Positions 34,000-43,005 of a stretch of DNA of 64,000 nucleotides are shown one piece after another. The notes below the pieces were generated by a model that worked only from the letters and a program-made list of their open reading frames with translations, was not told the origin of the DNA and did not search any database. The DNA is taken from NCBI GenBank assembly GCA_036267955.1, contig DATAVB010000148.1:1-64000 (forward strand), given 5' to 3'. Every line of letters starts with the position of its first letter. Position 1 is the stretch's first letter. A program made the translations under genes and the position numbers. Source of the stretch: DATAVB01 sp036267955. GTDB taxonomy: Bacteria; Actinomycetota; Actinomycetes; Mycobacteriales; QHCD01.

Positions 34000-34799
34000 T
34001 GGGTTTCCCTCATTTGATAGGCATGATCGACCGGTCCATGGCCGTGGCCGACGTCGAGCCCGTCGGCGGCACGCAACGCCCCGGTCAGGTAGTCCTTCGC
34101 CTCCGATACGGCCTCGAGCCAGCCATTGCGGAGCGGCCGGAGGGTGGCGATCGCCGAGGACAGCGTGCAGCCGGTGCCGTGCGTGTTTCCGGTGATCACC
34201 CGGCGCGCGGACAATTGGTGCTTCACGCCGTCCGCAATGAGTACGTCCGTGCTGTCCGTTGTGGACAGATGGCCGCCTTTCAGCAGCACGTTCGGCCCGT
34301 GGCCGGCCAGTTTCTCGGCCTGCAGCAGCATTTCCGGCACATTCGCGGACTCCGATTCACCCAGCAGGTCGGCCGCCTCCGGAATATTGGGGGTGATCAG
34401 GTGGGCCAGCGGCAGCAATTCATCGCGCAGTGCGGCCACCGCATCATCGGCCAACAATCGGTCACCGCTGGCTGCCACCATCACCGGGTCGAGGACCACG
34501 ATCGCAGGCCGCCACCGGTCGAGCGTCGCGGCGACCGCGGAAATGATGTCGGCATTGGCCAACATGCCAATCTTCACCGCGTCAACCCGGACGTCGTCGA
34601 ATACGGCGTCCAGTTGCGCGGTGACGAAATCGGCCGGGATCTCCTGCACCGCCCGGACGCCCTGGGTGTTCTGCGCGACGAGCGCCGTCACGACGGCCAT
34701 TCCGTAGCCGCCCAGCGCGGCAATGGTTTTCAGGTCGGCCTGAATTCCAGCGCCGCCGGTCGGGTCCGTGCCGGCGATGGAAAGAATGTTGGGGATCAT
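33996..34799 (-). CDS. thiD: Hydroxymethylpyrimidine/phosphomethylpyrimidine kinase
   Basis: The protein is 267 aa. ILSIAGTDPTGGAGIQADLKT is the substrate-binding start of ThiD, and GNTHGTGCTLSSAIAT is the anion-hole motif of this ribokinase-like family. It phosphorylates HMP twice to HMP-PP. Four-base overlaps with thiE upstream and tenA downstream show tight coupling. Confidence 0.96.
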   Translation of the reverse strand: MIPNILSIAGTDPTGGAGIQADLKTIAALGGYGMAVVTALVAQNTQGVRAVQEIPADFVTAQLDAVFDDVRVDAVKIGMLANADIISAVAATLDRWRPAIVVLDPVMVAASGDRLLADDAVAALRDELLPLAHLITPNIPEAADLLGESESANVPEMLLQAEKLAGHGPNVLLKGGHLSTTDSTDVLIADGVKHQLSARRVITGNTHGTGCTLSSAIATLRPLRNGWLEAVSEAKDYLTGALRAADGLDVGHGHGPVDHAYQMRETQ

Positions 34800-35413
34800 C
34801 TCCGCGCCTCCCGCAGGGCCTCGGCCGCCGCTCGCGGATCGCCGGCCGCGCAGATTGCCGACACGACACAGATCCCGCCCACTCCCCTTATCTGACTGGC
34901 ATTTTCCAGATTGATCCCGCCGATGGCCACGGTCGGCAATGATGTCCGCGCCGCCAGTTCAGCGACCAGGTCGGGGCCGAGACCCGGCCCGGCGTCCGGC
35001 TTCGTCGGCGTCGCGAACACCGGACCGATCCCGAGATAGTCGACAATTCCCGGCGTTTTCTCCGCGTACGCAATCTCCTCGACAGTGGCGGCGGACCAAC
35101 CGATCAGGAAGTCCGCCCCGGCGATTTCCCGGGCCCGCGCCACCGGGAGATCCGACTGTCCAAGGTGGACCCCGTCCGCTCCGGCGGCGAGCGCGATATC
35201 CAGCCGGTCGTTGACGATCAGCGGCACATCGGTGACCACTGCCCGCAACCCGACGGCGGCCTCGTACAACTCCCGGCCGGTCGCCCGCGGATCACGCAGC
35301 TGCACGACCGTCACTCCCCCGGCCACCGCCGCCCGTACCGTCTCCGGCACACCGCGCGCACCGCAGAGCGCCGTGTCGGTAACCAGATAGAGGGACAGAT
35401 CCAGTTGCCTCAT
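34796..35413 (-). CDS. thiE: Thiamin phosphate synthase
   Basis: The protein is 205 aa. LSLYLVTDTALCG, VVQLRDPRATGREL, VNDRLDIALAAGADGVHLGQ and DYLGIGPVFATPTKPD are the ordered ThiE motifs that bind HMP-PP and the thiazole phosphate. It joins the two halves of thiamin. It overlaps thiM and thiD by ATGA at each end. Confidence 0.96.
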   Translation of the reverse strand: MRQLDLSLYLVTDTALCGARGVPETVRAAVAGGVTVVQLRDPRATGRELYEAAVGLRAVVTDVPLIVNDRLDIALAAGADGVHLGQSDLPVARAREIAGADFLIGWSAATVEEIAYAEKTPGIVDYLGIGPVFATPTKPDAGPGLGPDLVAELAARTSLPTVAIGGINLENASQIRGVGGICVVSAICAAGDPRAAAEALREARR

Positions 35414-36225
35414 CGCTGTTCCAAAGCCGCGGCGTCAAGGGTGTAGAGCTCGTCGAGCAGGGCCACGGCGAAGCTGCCCGGGCCGCTCACCCGGTCCGCC
35501 GCCCGTTCGCCGGCGGCGGCCAGCACCGTGGAGGCGGCGGCCGCGGCATGCAGGGCCGAGTCGTCGACGGCCCGGAATGCGGCCATCAATGCGCCGAGCG
35601 CGCAGCCCACGCCGGTCACCTTCGTCATCAGCGGATGCCCACCCGGTACGGCGATGACCTCGGCGCCGTCGGTGACGTAGTCGACGACACCGCTGACAGC
35701 GACCACGCACTGCCGGGCGGCGGCCAGCGCCCGGGCCGCGTCGACCGCGGCATCCGAGCCAGCGGTGGAGTCGACGCCCTTCCCGGCGGCGCCGTCCGCC
35801 CCGGCCAGGCTGAGGATCTCCGAGCCGTTGCCGCGCACAATCGCCGGCGCGTAATCCAGCAGTTCGGTGGCGAAGCCGGTGCGGAACCGCAGCGCGCCGG
35901 CCGCCACCGGGTCGAGCACCCACGGCGTACCGGCCGATCGCGCCGCCGCCACCGCGGACCGCATCGACCCGGCCAGCTCGGCGGTGAGCGTGCCGACATT
36001 GACCAGCAGGGCGCCGGCGATGGCGGCGAATTCGCCGGATTCCTCGACCGCCTCGACCATTGCCGGCGACGCGCCGGTGGCGAGCAGGACGTTGGCGGTG
36101 AATCCGGTGACCACGACATTGGTCATGCAGTGCACGAGCGGTGCCCGCTCGCGCAGTTTCGTGAGATCGGCGACCACCCGGTCGACGGCCATTCCTCGTT
36201 CAGACGGCAGCACAGAACCAGTCAC
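35410..36225 (-). CDS. thiM: Hydroxyethylthiazole kinase
   Basis: The protein is 271 aa. PLVHCMTNVVVTGFTANVLL is the ThiM opening, and KVTGVGCALGALMAAF holds the GxGC catalytic motif. It phosphorylates the thiazole alcohol, so with ThiD, ThiE and TenA the operon is a full salvage route without de novo thiC/thiG. GTG start with GGAGGG eight bases upstream; that binding site is part of the riboswitch expression platform. Confidence 0.95.
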   Translation of the reverse strand: MTGSVLPSERGMAVDRVVADLTKLRERAPLVHCMTNVVVTGFTANVLLATGASPAMVEAVEESGEFAAIAGALLVNVGTLTAELAGSMRSAVAAARSAGTPWVLDPVAAGALRFRTGFATELLDYAPAIVRGNGSEILSLAGADGAAGKGVDSTAGSDAAVDAARALAAARQCVVAVSGVVDYVTDGAEVIAVPGGHPLMTKVTGVGCALGALMAAFRAVDDSALHAAAAASTVLAAAGERAADRVSGPGSFAVALLDELYTLDAAALEQR

Positions 36226-36231
36226 GTGACG

Positions 36232-36303
36232 TCCCTCCGCTAGTGCTAGCTAGATCAGGTTCGACGGGTGTGTCTCAGCCTTTGTCAGGCACCCCGCGTC
36301 ACG
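36232..36303 (-). promoter_or_regulatory. TPP riboswitch (THI element)
   Basis: The minus strand carries the aptamer hallmarks in order: GCGGGGTGCC, GGCTGAGA, ACCCGTCGAACCTGATC and a closing TAGCACTAGCGGAGGGA. The final segment runs directly into the thiM Shine-Dalgarno sequence, so TPP binding would hide it and lower translation. Thus the salvage operon should be off when thiamin pyrophosphate is plentiful. Confidence 0.93.
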
Positions 36304-36358
36304 TCGGTAACCCTACAGAATCCCAATCCGGACGCGCGCAGGCGACCGGAAACGACTC

Positions 36359-36405
36359 GGGCCCTACGACAGTGCTCCGGGGGGCGGAGCAGTGTCGTAG
36401 GGCCC
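36359..36405 (-). terminator. 21-bp stem-loop downstream of RNase E/G
   Basis: Arms GGGCCCTACGACAGTGCTCCG-like at 36359-36379 and its complement at 36385-36405 pair with one mismatch around five Gs. It starts 43 bases after the rne stop and precedes the thiM riboswitch. It has no U-tract, so it would work as a hairpin-only terminator separating the two units. Confidence 0.65.
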
Positions 36406-36447
36406 TGAATCAGTGCTGGGTCGAGCTGGTCAGAACACAGATCGGGC

Positions 36448-39400
36448 TCAGACCTCGCCGACGGCGGCGTGCTCCGGCGGGCCAGCCTCACGAACGGCCG
36501 CCCGGCGACGTCCCCGGCGGGGCCGCGCCGACGCGGCCGGTGCCGCGACCGGCTCCGGCGCAGTATCGGCCGCCTCGGCGGCCGGCCCAGCTTCGGCCGC
36601 CGGCGCCGGCTCGGCGACGCGCGCCGGCTCGGCGACCGAAACGGCGTCATTCGCGGGCGCCGCTTCGTGCACCTCGGCGGCTGGCGACTCGGGCTGGACG
36701 TCGGCCGCATCCTTGTCGCCGGACCCGTTCTGGGACCGGCCAGCGGCTGCCGCGGCGACGGCATGGATGGCGGTGCTCGCCGCGGACGGCGCGACCTCGT
36801 TCTCGCCCGACCCGTTCTCGGTGTCGTTCTTCTTGCCCGACTTGCCCTTGGATTTCTCCGCCCGCTTCGGCTCGCGGCGGGACTTGCCGCCGACGTCGAC
36901 CGGCTCGGTGTGCACAATGACGCCGCGTCCCTGGCAGTGCTCGCACGGCTCGGAGAACGCCTCGAGCAGGCCCTGACCGACCCGCTTGCGGGTCATCTGC
37001 ACCAGGCCGAGCGAGGTGACCTCCGCGACCTGATGGCGGGTCCGGTCCCGGCCCAGACACTCGGTCAGCCGGCGCAGCACCAGATCCCGGTTGCTCTCCA
37101 ACACCATGTCGATGAAGTCGATGACGATGATGCCGCCGACGTCGCGCAACCGCAGCTGCCGGACGATCTCCTCGGCCGCCTCCAGGTTGTTGCGGGTGAC
37201 GGTCTCCTCGAGGTTTCCACCCTGGCCGGTGTAGCGGCCGGTGTTGACGTCGATGACCGTCATCGCCTCGGTGCGATCGATGACGAGCGAACCACCGGAG
37301 GGCAGCCAAACCTTGCGGTCCAACGCCTTCGCCAGTTGTTCGTCGATCCGCAGATCATGGAACACGTCGGACTCCCCGGTGTGCCGGCGGAGCCGCTCCC
37401 GCAGGTCCGGCGCGACGTGGTCGACGTACTGTCCGACCGTCTCCCAGGCCTCGTCGCCGGAGACGACCAGGCTCGCGAAGTCCTCGTTGAAGATGTCCCG
37501 TACCACCCGGATCGCCAGGTCCGGCTCGGCGTGCAGCAGCACCGGCGCGGAGCTCTTCTCCTTCTCCGCGCGGTCGGACAGCGCCTCCCACTGTGCCTTG
37601 AGCCGGTTGACGTCGTGGGTCAGCTCTTCCTCGCTGGCCCCCTCGGCCGCGGTCCGGATGATGACACCGGCGTCCTCGGGGACGATCTTGCGCAGGATGC
37701 TCTTCAGCCGCGACCGCTCGGTGTCGGGCAGCTTGCGGCTGATCCCGGTCATCGAGCCGCCCGGCACGTAGACCAGGTAACGGCCGGGCAGGCTGATCTG
37801 GCTGGTCAGTCGGGCGCCCTTGTGCCCGATCGGGTCCTTGCTGACCTGAACGAGTACGGAGTCGCCGGAGCGCATCGCCTGCTCGATCGAGCGAGCCTTG
37901 CCGCCGAGGCCGGCCTCTTCCCAGTTGACCTCACCGGCGTAGAGGACGGCGTTGCGTCCCTTGCCGATGTCGATGAACGCCGCCTCCATGCTGGGCAGCA
38001 CGTTCTGCACCCGGCCGAGGTAGACGTTGCCGGCGTACGAGGTGCTGGTCGCCTTGGTGACGTAGTGCTCCACCAGGACGTCGTCTTCCAGGACCGCGAT
38101 CTGGGTGCGCTCGCCGTGCTGGCGGACCACCATCGTGCGGTCGACCGCCTCCCGGCGGGCCAGGAATTCCGCTTCGGACAGGATCGGCGGCCGGCGCCGG
38201 CCCTGGTCGCGGCCGTCGCGACGGCGCTGCCGCTTGGCCTCGAGCCGGGTCGAGCCCTTGACGCCCTGGACCTCGTCCTCGACCTCACCGGTCGGGCCGT
38301 TGTCACCGGCGTCGTCGGAGCTCCCGGACCGACGGCGACGACGACGCCGCCGGCGGGACGTGCCGTCACCCTCGGAATCGCCTTGATCGCCGGCGTCGTC
38401 CGTATCGGTGTCGGCAGCGTGCTCGTCGTTCTGGTCCGTACCGCTCTCGTCGCCGTCCGGCTGACCGGTCCGGCCCCGGCCGCGACGACCGCGCCGCCGC
38501 CGGCGGGAGGTGCCGTCGCTGTTGTCGCTGGAGTCGCTGGAGGCGCTGGAGGCATAGCCGTCCGCGTCCGCTGATGGGCGGCGCTCGGAATCGGTGTCGT
38601 CATGATCGGAGTCATGATCGGAGTCACGGCCGGAGTCACGGTCGGTGCCCGACGCCACGGTCTCGGTACGGGCCTGCTCAGGCGCAGTTGCCGAGTCCAA
38701 GCCAGCCTGCGCCTGGAGGTCGGTCTCGTCGTCCGCGTTGGTACGCCGACGTCGTGTCGTTTTTGCCGGAGCGGATTTGGCGGGCGCCGACTTCGCCGGA
38801 GCGGATTTGGCGGGCGCCGACTTCGCGGTCGACTTGGCCGCTGACTTGGCCGCGGACTTCGCCGGAGCTGACGCGGCGGCCGTGGCCGGCTCGGTCGGAG
38901 CCGCGACCTGCTCCGGCGGCGCGATGAAGGTGAGGGTCGGCGGTGCGGCGGCCTTGCGGGCGCGGGGGGTCCGAGTCGCCTTGGCCGAAGGTTCGGCCGG
39001 CGCGTCCGCGGGTGCGCTCGCTGCGGCGTCGGCAACCGGCGCGGCGGCAGCGGCAGACTTCGCAGCTGGCTCGGTCGACGCGGCCGACTCGGCGGCCGGG
39101 CTGCTCGCCTCGCTGGTGGCCCGGCGGCGACGGCGGGTGGTCTTCGCGGCCGCCGGCTCCGCTGTGGCGGATGTCTCAAGTGCCGACTTCTCAGGTGCCG
39201 ATATCTCAGGTGCGGATGTCTCAGGTGCCGAAGTGCTCGCCGGTGTCTCGCTTACCGGTGCGTCCGCGGACTCGCTGGTCGCGGTGCGCCGGGTCGTCCG
39301 GCGGCGGGTCGCCTTGGCCGGGGCCGACTTTGTCGGCGTGGCCGCGTCAGCGGTGGGCTCCGCAGCGGCCGGCTCGGCGGCTGCGGTCGACGAAGCCGGC

Positions 39401-39516
39401 GTCGCGGCGGCCTTGGTGGTGCGCCGGCGACGGGTCGTCTTCTTCGGTGTTTCAGTAGTTTCGGTGGCAACGGCTGCTGTGTCAGCCCCGCCGCCAGTGT
39501 GCTCGGAATCGAGCAT
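36448..39516 (-). CDS. rne: Ribonuclease E/G family protein
   Basis: The protein is 1022 aa. The first 420 or so residues are low-complexity (Ala/Pro/Lys/Ser, then Asp/Arg-rich tracts such as RRRRRGRRGRGR) and probably disordered. The catalytic core starts near residue 425, with an S1 RNA-binding domain (NVYLGRVQNVLPSMEAAFIDIG), the RNase H-like and DNase I-like regions (VIDRTEAMTVIDVNTGRYTG, IIVIDFIDM) and the zinc-link CEHCQGRG near 856-863. A further disordered tail follows. It cleaves single-stranded RNA in rRNA processing and mRNA decay. GGAGA precedes the ATG. Confidence 0.96.
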   Translation of the reverse strand: MLDSEHTGGGADTAAVATETTETPKKTTRRRRTTKAAATPASSTAAAEPAAAEPTADAATPTKSAPAKATRRRTTRRTATSESADAPVSETPASTSAPETSAPEISAPEKSALETSATAEPAAAKTTRRRRRATSEASSPAAESAASTEPAAKSAAAAAPVADAAASAPADAPAEPSAKATRTPRARKAAAPPTLTFIAPPEQVAAPTEPATAAASAPAKSAAKSAAKSTAKSAPAKSAPAKSAPAKSAPAKTTRRRRTNADDETDLQAQAGLDSATAPEQARTETVASGTDRDSGRDSDHDSDHDDTDSERRPSADADGYASSASSDSSDNSDGTSRRRRRGRRGRGRTGQPDGDESGTDQNDEHAADTDTDDAGDQGDSEGDGTSRRRRRRRRRSGSSDDAGDNGPTGEVEDEVQGVKGSTRLEAKRQRRRDGRDQGRRRPPILSEAEFLARREAVDRTMVVRQHGERTQIAVLEDDVLVEHYVTKATSTSYAGNVYLGRVQNVLPSMEAAFIDIGKGRNAVLYAGEVNWEEAGLGGKARSIEQAMRSGDSVLVQVSKDPIGHKGARLTSQISLPGRYLVYVPGGSMTGISRKLPDTERSRLKSILRKIVPEDAGVIIRTAAEGASEEELTHDVNRLKAQWEALSDRAEKEKSSAPVLLHAEPDLAIRVVRDIFNEDFASLVVSGDEAWETVGQYVDHVAPDLRERLRRHTGESDVFHDLRIDEQLAKALDRKVWLPSGGSLVIDRTEAMTVIDVNTGRYTGQGGNLEETVTRNNLEAAEEIVRQLRLRDVGGIIVIDFIDMVLESNRDLVLRRLTECLGRDRTRHQVAEVTSLGLVQMTRKRVGQGLLEAFSEPCEHCQGRGVIVHTEPVDVGGKSRREPKRAEKSKGKSGKKNDTENGSGENEVAPSAASTAIHAVAAAAAGRSQNGSGDKDAADVQPESPAAEVHEAAPANDAVSVAEPARVAEPAPAAEAGPAAEAADTAPEPVAAPAASARPRRGRRRAAVREAGPPEHAAVGEV
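38765..38824. repeat. 30-bp tandem duplication inside rne
   Basis: A 30-bp unit beginning GCCGGAGCGGATTTGGCGG occurs twice in perfect tandem and encodes KSAPAKSAPA twice in the disordered N-terminal part of RNase E/G. A shorter pattern (TSAPE, ISAPE) repeats around 39180-39240. Such units expand by slippage without harming the frame. Confidence 0.8.
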
Positions 39517-39779
39517 GCGCGAAATCTCCGTTCGGCCCCTGGCTGGCGCTGGTCGGCATCAAGCCGCCGCACCGCCCGGGGCGGTCATTGTGGTCACCGT
39601 GGACGCTCCGGTCGTGCCGGGTCACGGCTCCCACACAAGTCTGTTGGTCGCGCCGGTCTGGTGACCGGTACGCCGTGGGCCAGTCGGATCTTGTGCAGAT
39701 CAGCCCATCGGGGTAAAGCCGAGCGACGGCGCCGGTCCCTGCCCCGCACCGACCTCCGGCCGACCATCGAAATGCCCTG

Positions 39780-40580
39780 TCACTGCTGCGAAGCGGGCAC
39801 CACGGTCGTATCAGCCGTCATATCGGGCGCGAACGGGTCGGCGAGCCGGCCAGCATCATCGAGTCGACCCTGCGCCAACCTGGTCGCCCGTGCGGGCGCG
39901 GCTGGCACGAGATCGGCGACGATCCGCAGCGCGGCGAGCACGTCGTCGGGCCGCACGGCAGGTGTGGTATGCCGGACGACCACTTCGAGTATCGCACAGA
40001 CCTCGGTGGGAGGTCCGACGGGCGCGCCGGCAGCCGCTGCGGTGACCGGAACAGTGGTCGCCACGCTGATCAGACCGGCCCGGACATCGACGTCGCGGCG
40101 CCCGCTCTTGGTCCGCCGTTCCACCGGGACGGAGTCCGCGGCCAGCAATTTCGCCACCGCCGCGTCGGCCGCGGTCAGGTCGACGCCGGGCAACTCGATC
40201 CGCCAACTGCTGCCGTCCACCCGGTCGGCCAACCCGTCGCCTTCGGCCGACACGCAGGCGATGATGTCCAGACCTGGCGGCAATGCCGCGTCGAGCGCGA
40301 TCCGCAGCTGCTCTGGATCCACGACCCGACGCAGACCCAGTTCGGCGTACTCGGCCTCACTGGCCGCACCGGTCGGCGCCGCGCCGACGTACGACACCTT
40401 GGGGTGCGGACTGAAGCCGGCCGAGTGCGCGATGGGCACCTCGGCCCGCCGGATCGCCCGTTCCAAAGCGCGAGCGAAGTCACGATGTGAGACGAACCGC
40501 AGTCGACCGCGTTTGGCGTACCGGATCCGCAGCCGCTGCACCACCGGCTCGACCTCGGTCTGCGGCTGGCGGCGGCTCAT
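39780..40580 (-). CDS. TIGR03936/DUF2344 radical-SAM-linked protein
   Basis: The protein is 266 aa from the ATG at 40580 (ATGA overlap with the acetyltransferase gene). RLRIRYAKRGRLRFVSHRDF and SAGFSPHPKVSYVGAAPTG are family hallmarks. In actinobacteria it nearly always lies between rne and a TIGR03960 radical SAM gene, and in other phyla it is fused to that enzyme. The function is not established; an RNA-modification role is often suggested by the context. It is last of a coupled three-gene set. Confidence 0.9.
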   Translation of the reverse strand: MSRRQPQTEVEPVVQRLRIRYAKRGRLRFVSHRDFARALERAIRRAEVPIAHSAGFSPHPKVSYVGAAPTGAASEAEYAELGLRRVVDPEQLRIALDAALPPGLDIIACVSAEGDGLADRVDGSSWRIELPGVDLTAADAAVAKLLAADSVPVERRTKSGRRDVDVRAGLISVATTVPVTAAAAGAPVGPPTEVCAILEVVVRHTTPAVRPDDVLAALRIVADLVPAAPARATRLAQGRLDDAGRLADPFAPDMTADTTVVPASQQ

Positions 40581-41074
40581 CGGCTCGCCCCCGCCGGCAC
40601 GGGCGGGTTGCCGGCGGCGGCATGCAGCCGCAGCACCATCAGCTCCTCGGCCACCTCGAAACCCGCACGGCGGTAGAACGGCACCGAGCGTGGGCTCGGG
40701 CTCAACGCGACCCGGACAAACCCGTTGTCGCGGGCGTATTCGACCGCCGCGGACAGCAGTTCGGCGCCGATGCCGGCGTTGCGGTGCGACTCGAGCACGA
40801 ACGCGTTTCCGACGTAACCCCAGTACAAATCCGGTGTGCCCGGCCGCGGCATCCGTTCGAATACGGCGAGGTTGAGCATGCCGACCGGCTGCCCCGAGGC
40901 CTCGGCGAGCCAGGTCAGCCGGCGGCCGGATTCCCGTTCCAGCCAGGCGGCGTAGCGCTCGGCGAAGCCCGGCTCCACAGCGTCCGAACTCTCCGCCGTC
41001 CACGTGGCCCGCAGGTCGGCGAGCGCGCCCGCGTCCGCCGGGCCGGCCAGCCGGATGCTCGGGGCGACCGTCAT
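40577..41074 (-). CDS. GNAT family N-acetyltransferase
   Basis: The protein is 165 aa with an acetyl-CoA loop SHRNAGIGAELLSAAVEYA and the ending PFYRRAGFEV. It is inserted between the TIGR03936 and TIGR03960 genes and overlaps both by four bases, so all three are translated together. That makes it a good candidate partner of the radical SAM enzyme, although the substrate is unknown. Confidence 0.87.
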   Translation of the reverse strand: MTVAPSIRLAGPADAGALADLRATWTAESSDAVEPGFAERYAAWLERESGRRLTWLAEASGQPVGMLNLAVFERMPRPGTPDLYWGYVGNAFVLESHRNAGIGAELLSAAVEYARDNGFVRVALSPSPRSVPFYRRAGFEVAEELMVLRLHAAAGNPPVPAGASR

Positions 41075-42984
41075 TGGCTCACCGGGGTCAGCGGGAGCAG
41101 CTTGTGACCGGTCGGCCCGATCTGGATCTCGGTGCCCAGGTCCGGGCAGACGCCGCAGTCGAAACAGGGCGTCCAACGGCAGTCGTCCAGCTCGTTCTCG
41201 TTGAGCGCCTCCTGCCAGTCCTCCCAGAGCCACTCCTTGTCCAGGCCGGAGTCGAGGTGGTCCCAGGGCAGGATCTCGGTCTCGCCGCGCTCGCGGGTGG
41301 TGTACCACTCGACGTCGATCCCGTGCGGCGCCAGCTCGGCCGCGGCCGCGGTCATCCAACGCTCGTAGGAGAAGTACTCGCGCCAGCCGTCGAACCGACC
41401 GCCGTCCTCCCACGCCCGCCGGATCACGGCGCCGAGTCGGCGGTCGCCGCGGGACAGCAGGCCTTCCACCATCGACGGCTTGCCGTCGTGATAGCGGTAG
41501 CCGATCGCCTTGCCGAGCTTGCGGTCCGCGTTGATCGCGCTGCGCAGCAGGCCGAGGCGCCGGTCGACCGTCTCCGGGTCGCACTGCGCGGCCCACTGGA
41601 ACGGGGTGTGTGGCTTGGGGACGAATCCGCCGATCGAGACGGTGCATCGGACGTCGTTGCCGCCGCCGACCGCGGCCCGCCCGGCCCGGATGACCTCGTG
41701 GGCCATGTCGGCGATTTCCAGGACGTCCTCGTCGGTCTCGGTCGGCAGGCCGCACATGAAGTAGAGCTTGACCTGCCGCCAGCCGTTCTCGTACGCGGCG
41801 GTGACGGTACGGATCAGGTCCTCTTTGGACACTGTCTTGTTGATGACCTTGCGGAGCCGTTCGCTGCCGCCCTCAGGGGCAAAGGTCAGGCCGGACCGGC
41901 GGCCGCCGCGGCTCAGCTCGCCGGCCAGGTCGATGTTGAACGCGTCGACCCGGGTCGAGGGCAGCGACAGCGACGTCTTGGTCCCCTCGTACCGGTCGGC
42001 CAGGCCCTTGGCGATCTCGCCGATCTCGGAGTGGTCGGCCGAGGAGAGCGACAGCAGCCCAACCTCCTCGAAACCGGTTGCCTGCAAGCCTTTCTGCACC
42101 ATCTCGCCGATGCCGGTGATCGAGCGTTCCCGGACCGGCCGGGTGATCATCCCGGCCTGGCAGAACCGGCAACCCCGGGTGCAGCCGCGGAAGATCTCGA
42201 CCGACATCCGTTCGTGCACGCTCTCGGCCAGCGGGACGAGCGGCTGCTTCGGGTACGGCCACGCGTCCAGGTCCATCGTGGTGCGCTTCTCGACCCGGGC
42301 CGGCGCCTCGGGACGGTTGGGGGTTACCGCGCTGATCGTGCCGTCCGCGCCGTACTCGACGTCGTAGAACGACGGCACGTACACGCCGGGGACCTGCGCC
42401 AGCGCAGCCAGCCGCTCGGCCCGGCCCGGATGCTGCTTGAGCACGTCGCTGATGTCCAGCACGACCTGTTCGCCGTCGCCGAGCACCGCCGCGTCGATGA
42501 AGTCCGACACCGGCTCGGGGTTGAAGGCCGCGTGCCCGCCGCCGATCACGATCGGGTGCTCGTCGGTGCGTTCGCTGGCCAGCAACGGGATGCCGGCGAG
42601 ATCGAGGATGCTGAGCAGGTTGGTGTAGCCGAGCTCGGTGGCGAAGGAGACACCAAGGGCGTCGAACGCGGCGACCGGGCGGTGCGCATCCACCGTGAAC
42701 TGCGGAATCCCGTTCTCCCGCATCAGCTTTTCCAGGTCGGGCCAGACGGTGTAGGCGCGCTCGGCCAGGACATCCGGGCGCTCGTTGAGCACCTCGTAGA
42801 GGATCATCACGCCCTGGTTGGGCAGCCCGACCTCATAGGCGTCCGGATAGCACAGGCACCAACGGACATCGACGGAGTCCCAATCCTTGATCGTGGCGTT
42901 GAGCTCGCCGCCGACATATTGGATCGGCTTGGTGACCTGCGGCAGCAGCGATTCCAGGCGGGGGAAGAGCGACTCGACAGGCAT
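41071..42984 (-). CDS. TIGR03960 family B12-binding-domain radical SAM protein
   Basis: The protein is 637 aa. An N-terminal cobalamin-binding-like domain (to about residue 200, GLPNQGVMILYEVLNERP) precedes the radical SAM core with GCTRGCRFCQAG near residues 271-282, the Cx3Cx2C cluster site. A C-terminal Cys group (CFDCGVCPDLG near 607) may bind a second cluster. It is conserved beside rne in actinobacteria. The reaction is unknown. The start ATG at 42984 lacks a strong ribosome binding site, and a leaderless start is possible. Confidence 0.9.
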   Translation of the reverse strand: MPVESLFPRLESLLPQVTKPIQYVGGELNATIKDWDSVDVRWCLCYPDAYEVGLPNQGVMILYEVLNERPDVLAERAYTVWPDLEKLMRENGIPQFTVDAHRPVAAFDALGVSFATELGYTNLLSILDLAGIPLLASERTDEHPIVIGGGHAAFNPEPVSDFIDAAVLGDGEQVVLDISDVLKQHPGRAERLAALAQVPGVYVPSFYDVEYGADGTISAVTPNRPEAPARVEKRTTMDLDAWPYPKQPLVPLAESVHERMSVEIFRGCTRGCRFCQAGMITRPVRERSITGIGEMVQKGLQATGFEEVGLLSLSSADHSEIGEIAKGLADRYEGTKTSLSLPSTRVDAFNIDLAGELSRGGRRSGLTFAPEGGSERLRKVINKTVSKEDLIRTVTAAYENGWRQVKLYFMCGLPTETDEDVLEIADMAHEVIRAGRAAVGGGNDVRCTVSIGGFVPKPHTPFQWAAQCDPETVDRRLGLLRSAINADRKLGKAIGYRYHDGKPSMVEGLLSRGDRRLGAVIRRAWEDGGRFDGWREYFSYERWMTAAAAELAPHGIDVEWYTTRERGETEILPWDHLDSGLDKEWLWEDWQEALNENELDDCRWTPCFDCGVCPDLGTEIQIGPTGHKLLPLTPVSQ

Positions 42985-43005
42985 GCGTACGAGGGTAACC
43001 GCCGG

